The notes below the pieces were generated by a model, which was given only the letters and a program-made list of their open reading frames with translations, was not told the DNA's origin and did not search any database. Shown here in pieces: positions 8,557-10,812 of a stretch of 10,812 bases of DNA. The stretch covers positions 1 to 10,812 of the forward strand of contig JALRCK010000045.1 in the NCBI GenBank assembly GCA_023262305.1, in the 5' to 3' direction. A program made the translations under genes and the position numbers. The DNA comes from Deltaproteobacteria bacterium (GTDB taxonomy: Bacteria > Bdellovibrionota_C > UBA2361 > OMII01). Within the stretch, counting starts at the first letter, position 1. Each line of letters begins with the position of its first letter.

Positions 8557-10812
8557 ATGGCTACCTTTCACGGGACCGCTCAGGGTCCGCCGAAAGTGAG
8601 GGGATTGAGTCGCGGCATTTCTCGCCGGGCTTCAATTATTTATCTCATCACTTTGTTGGTGACGGGGATCGTGTATCTATCCGCCCCCTCTGATGACATT
8701 TTTGAGCAGACGCATCTCGCTGAACCGTTCGACCTCCTAGCTCTTGTATCGCTGTGGTTGATCTCTCACCTTTTTATTGTGTGCTCACAGACCTTGAAGG
8801 GGTCATTGAGAGTCACCGGGGAGAATCTACAAGCAGTTGCAAAGACGATCGTAATTGTCGCTTCGATAGTGTTTGTCTCGGTTCTTGCTCGCAACGCTCA
8901 CGCTGATACGTCGAGTACTAACTACGCAGGTACTGCGACTGATGCTGCCGACTCAACGGTGTCGTGGACCGACGTCTCGAACGCGACGGGCAGTAGCACT
9001 GCAACTTTTGCGGTAACAGGTACGCTCGGAAGTGCCGCTGTATCAAATACACTTAAACTTACGAACTACGGATTCTCAATTCCCTCCACCGCGGTTGTAT
9101 CCGGTGTTACGGTCTCACTTTATCGAAGGGGGAGTAGCAACAACGTTCGCGATAGCAATATCCAACTCATCGTTGGGGGTACCGCCTCGGGGACCAATAA
9201 AGCTGCAACTGGCACAAATTGGCCGACCACAGCAGCTGCTGTTTCATACGGTTCAACCACCGATACCTGGGGGAATACGCTCAGCGGCGCCGATGTAAAC
9301 GCGAGTGATTTCGGCGTTGCCATCAAAGTGAGTAATGCAGGCTCTCAGAACAGAACTGCTGAGGTTTATTACGCGTCTATAACGTTGACTTACGTACTTA
9401 CTGGACTATCAAGTCGCCTTGAGGGAAATCAGGGTTCCTCAGACTTTGGACTGTCTGTAGCAAGCGCTGGCGATGTTAACGGAGATGGCTTCACAGACTT
9501 AATCGTTGGCGCTCAAATGTATGACAATGGCGAGTCTAATGAGGGGCAAGCCTATCTCTATTTAGGATCAGCAACGGGGGTAGCATCTACGGTCTCCTGG
9601 AGGAGTGAGGGAAATCAAGCATCTGCCGGGTATGGGTTTTCGCTCAGCACTGCAGGCGATGTTAACGGCGATGGGTACAGCGATGTTATTGTCGGGGCCT
9701 ATAATTACTCGAATGGTCAAAACTCTGAGGGTCAAGCCTACCTCTACCACGGATCTGCCTCTGGATTGGCAACTACCACGGCGTGGAGTGGAGAGTCTAA
9801 TTCACAAATAGGCTATTTCGGCGGCATGGTTGCCACCGCGGGGGATGTCAATGGAGATGGATACTCAGATGTGCTCGTTGGAGCGTATTATCTCAGTAAT
9901 GGTCAGACCGAAGAGGGGGCTGCGTACCTCTACCTCGGTTCGGGCTCTGGTGTCAGCGCTACCAGCAGTTGGTATGTGGAGTCGAATCAGGCTAGCGCAT
10001 TTCTCGGCAGAGCGCTTGGTGGAGCGGGAGATGTCAATGGAGACGGGTATGCAGATGTAATCGTTGGTGCTGATTACTTCAGTAACGGAAGTACGGGCGA
10101 GGGGCAGGCATACCTCTATCATGGATCTTCGGCGGGACTACTCACGACAAGAGCTTGGGTTGCAGAAATAAACAAAGCATCGGCTCAGTTTGGCTATTCG
10201 GTCGGCTCAGCCGGGGACGTAAACGGCGATGGCTATGCGGATGTGGTGGTCGGAGCGTACAACGCCTCAAATGGACAAAATTTTGAGGGAGAGTCTTATC
10301 TCTATGTGGGAGGCGCCTCAGGCTTAGCAACGACCTCGGCGTGGAAGCAGGAGTCTAACCAGGCGAGTGCATACTATGGAGCAGCCGTTGCTACTGCTGG
10401 TGATGTAGATGGTGATGGGTATGCCGATGTCATAGTCGGAGCCTGGAGCTACAACAATGGTCAAAACGACGAGGGTCAGGCGTCTATCTACCTGGGATCA
10501 AGTTCGGGTTTGAGCACCACGACGTATTGGACTGGAGAGTCCAACCAAGCCTCTGCCATTTTTGGCGTCTCCGTGGCAACAGCAGGAGATGTAGATGGAG
10601 ACGGCTACTCCGACGTCGCAGTGGGAGTAAGTGGATACGATAACGGCGAGACCGATGAGGGGGGTGTGTTCATCTACTCCTTCTCACCCTCTGCTCCCTC
10701 AACCACCGCCGGTTGGCAGTTTGAAAGTAACCAAGCAAGCGCCGCCTTTGGCTACTACGTTCGATACGCTGGAGACGTTAATGGTGATGGTTACACAGAC
10801 GCACTTGTTGGC
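8557..10812 (+). CDS. Large exported FG-GAP repeat protein, 3' end beyond the window
   Basis: The frame is open from the ATG at 8557 to the right edge (752 codons, no stop). Three hydrophobic segments lie at about 27-43, 60-77 and 98-112; basic residues before the first and between the second and third, and acidic ones between the first and second, give a consistent topology ending outside. Ala-His-Ala/Asp at 114-117 looks like a signal-peptidase site. Residues 117-285 form a Thr/Ser-rich beta domain with motifs such as WGNTLSGADVNASDFGVAIK. From 289 on come eight FG-GAP repeats with calcium-loop motifs of the form D-V-N/D-G-D-G-Y-x-D, as in integrin-alpha propellers. A role in surface adhesion or matrix binding is inference. 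The start is uncertain: a TGA at 8554-8556 precedes the ATG, no close Shine-Dalgarno sequence is seen, and a later start such as TTG 8806 (after AAGGGG) would leave only the third hydrophobic segment as a signal peptide. Confidence 0.88.
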   Translation, partial: MATFHGTAQGPPKVRGLSRGISRRASIIYLITLLVTGIVYLSAPSDDIFEQTHLAEPFDLLALVSLWLISHLFIVCSQTLKGSLRVTGENLQAVAKTIVIVASIVFVSVLARNAHADTSSTNYAGTATDAADSTVSWTDVSNATGSSTATFAVTGTLGSAAVSNTLKLTNYGFSIPSTAVVSGVTVSLYRRGSSNNVRDSNIQLIVGGTASGTNKAATGTNWPTTAAAVSYGSTTDTWGNTLSGADVNASDFGVAIKVSNAGSQNRTAEVYYASITLTYVLTGLSSRLEGNQGSSDFGLSVASAGDVNGDGFTDLIVGAQMYDNGESNEGQAYLYLGSATGVASTVSWRSEGNQASAGYGFSLSTAGDVNGDGYSDVIVGAYNYSNGQNSEGQAYLYHGSASGLATTTAWSGESNSQIGYFGGMVATAGDVNGDGYSDVLVGAYYLSNGQTEEGAAYLYLGSGSGVSATSSWYVESNQASAFLGRALGGAGDVNGDGYADVIVGADYFSNGSTGEGQAYLYHGSSAGLLTTRAWVAEINKASAQFGYSVGSAGDVNGDGYADVVVGAYNASNGQNFEGESYLYVGGASGLATTSAWKQESNQASAYYGAAVATAGDVDGDGYADVIVGAWSYNNGQNDEGQASIYLGSSSGLSTTTYWTGESNQASAIFGVSVATAGDVDGDGYSDVAVGVSGYDNGETDEGGVFIYSFSPSAPSTTAGWQFESNQASAAFGYYVRYAGDVNGDGYTDALVG
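8565..8596 (+). promoter_or_regulatory. Hairpin at the putative translation start of the FG-GAP gene
   Basis: CTTTC (8565-8569) pairs with GAAAG (8592-8596), and inside it GGACC (8573-8577) pairs with GGTCC (8584-8588), with a small internal loop and a 6-base apical loop. It begins 6 bases after the ATG at 8557 and follows a smaller hairpin at 8535-8548. It may affect initiation, or it may mean that the true start is further downstream and this is leader RNA. Confidence 0.35.
9421..10812 (+). repeat. Eight tandem 186-bp coding repeats (FG-GAP), last one cut by the window edge
   Basis: Units start at the conserved Glu codon at 9421, 9607, 9793, 9979, 10165, 10351, 10537 and 10723, each exactly 186 bases (62 codons) after the previous one. 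The first base of the calcium-loop Asp codon shows the same period: 9472, 9658, 9844, 10030, 10216, 10402, 10588, 10774. A typical unit reads E-S-N-Q-A-S-A-x-F-G, then A-G-D-V-N-G-D-G-Y-x-D-V-I-V-G-A, then E-G-Q-A-Y-L-Y-x-G-S and S-G-L. Codons differ freely between units (for example GGAGAC, GGTGAT and GGCGAT for Gly-Asp), so the copies are old or selected at the protein level. Confidence 0.95.

Noticed and set aside
9568..10330. Several 60-85-codon frames on both strands within the repeat array
   Set aside because: They recur because the underlying 186-bp repeats recur, and they are out of frame with the evident FG-GAP protein.
9421..10812. Tandem repeats as a CRISPR array or mobile-element repeat
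   Set aside because: The units are coding, in frame, far longer than CRISPR repeats, diverged at synonymous sites, and match FG-GAP protein repeats.

Overview
The window carries the 3' part of a bacterial F1Fo ATP synthase operon, all on the + strand, followed by two genes for secreted, repeat-rich proteins also on the + strand. The base composition is moderate. The ATP synthase b subunit starts with a signal-peptide-like segment, a trait I associate with Deltaproteobacteria-like lineages (Myxococcota, Bdellovibrionota, Desulfobacterota, SAR324). The large exported repeat proteins fit a Gram-negative, environmental member of such a group. This placement is inference; no rRNA or other taxonomic marker is present.

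Region 1 (1-5649): atpF-atpH-atpA-atpG-atpD-atpC in the classical order, with gaps of only 11-33 bases and a ribosome binding site before every gene except atpF. A strong intrinsic terminator at 5613-5649 closes the operon. atpF runs in from the left edge, and atpB, atpE and a likely second b-type subunit must lie outside. Together the genes encode the whole F1 head (alpha, beta, gamma, delta, epsilon) plus one stator b subunit.

Region 2 (5650-8049): about 400 bases without a convincing gene but rich in short direct and inverted repeats, then a 660-residue exported protein. This protein has a signal peptide, a Lys-rich helical and Cys-rich N-terminal region, a Pro/Thr/Gly linker, and seven loosely repeated 'I-N-x-x-G-x-I-V-G' units like those of HAF-type repeat proteins.

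Region 3 (8050-8556): 507 bases with no convincing gene. It holds a 14-bp perfect palindrome, several hairpins and one 19-codon ORF behind a consensus Shine-Dalgarno sequence.

Region 4 (8557 to the right edge): a long reading frame with no stop before the window ends, at least 752 codons. It encodes three N-terminal hydrophobic segments, a signal-peptidase-like Ala-His-Ala/Asp site, a beta-rich domain, and at least eight FG-GAP (integrin-alpha-type) calcium-binding repeats with an exact 186-bp (62-residue) period. This and the region 2 protein are the least ordinary parts of the window. I see no mobile element, CRISPR array, tRNA or rRNA. I also do not see convincing evidence for a wholly new molecular system; the most unusual item is the strictly periodic repeat protein with its odd multi-membrane N terminus.
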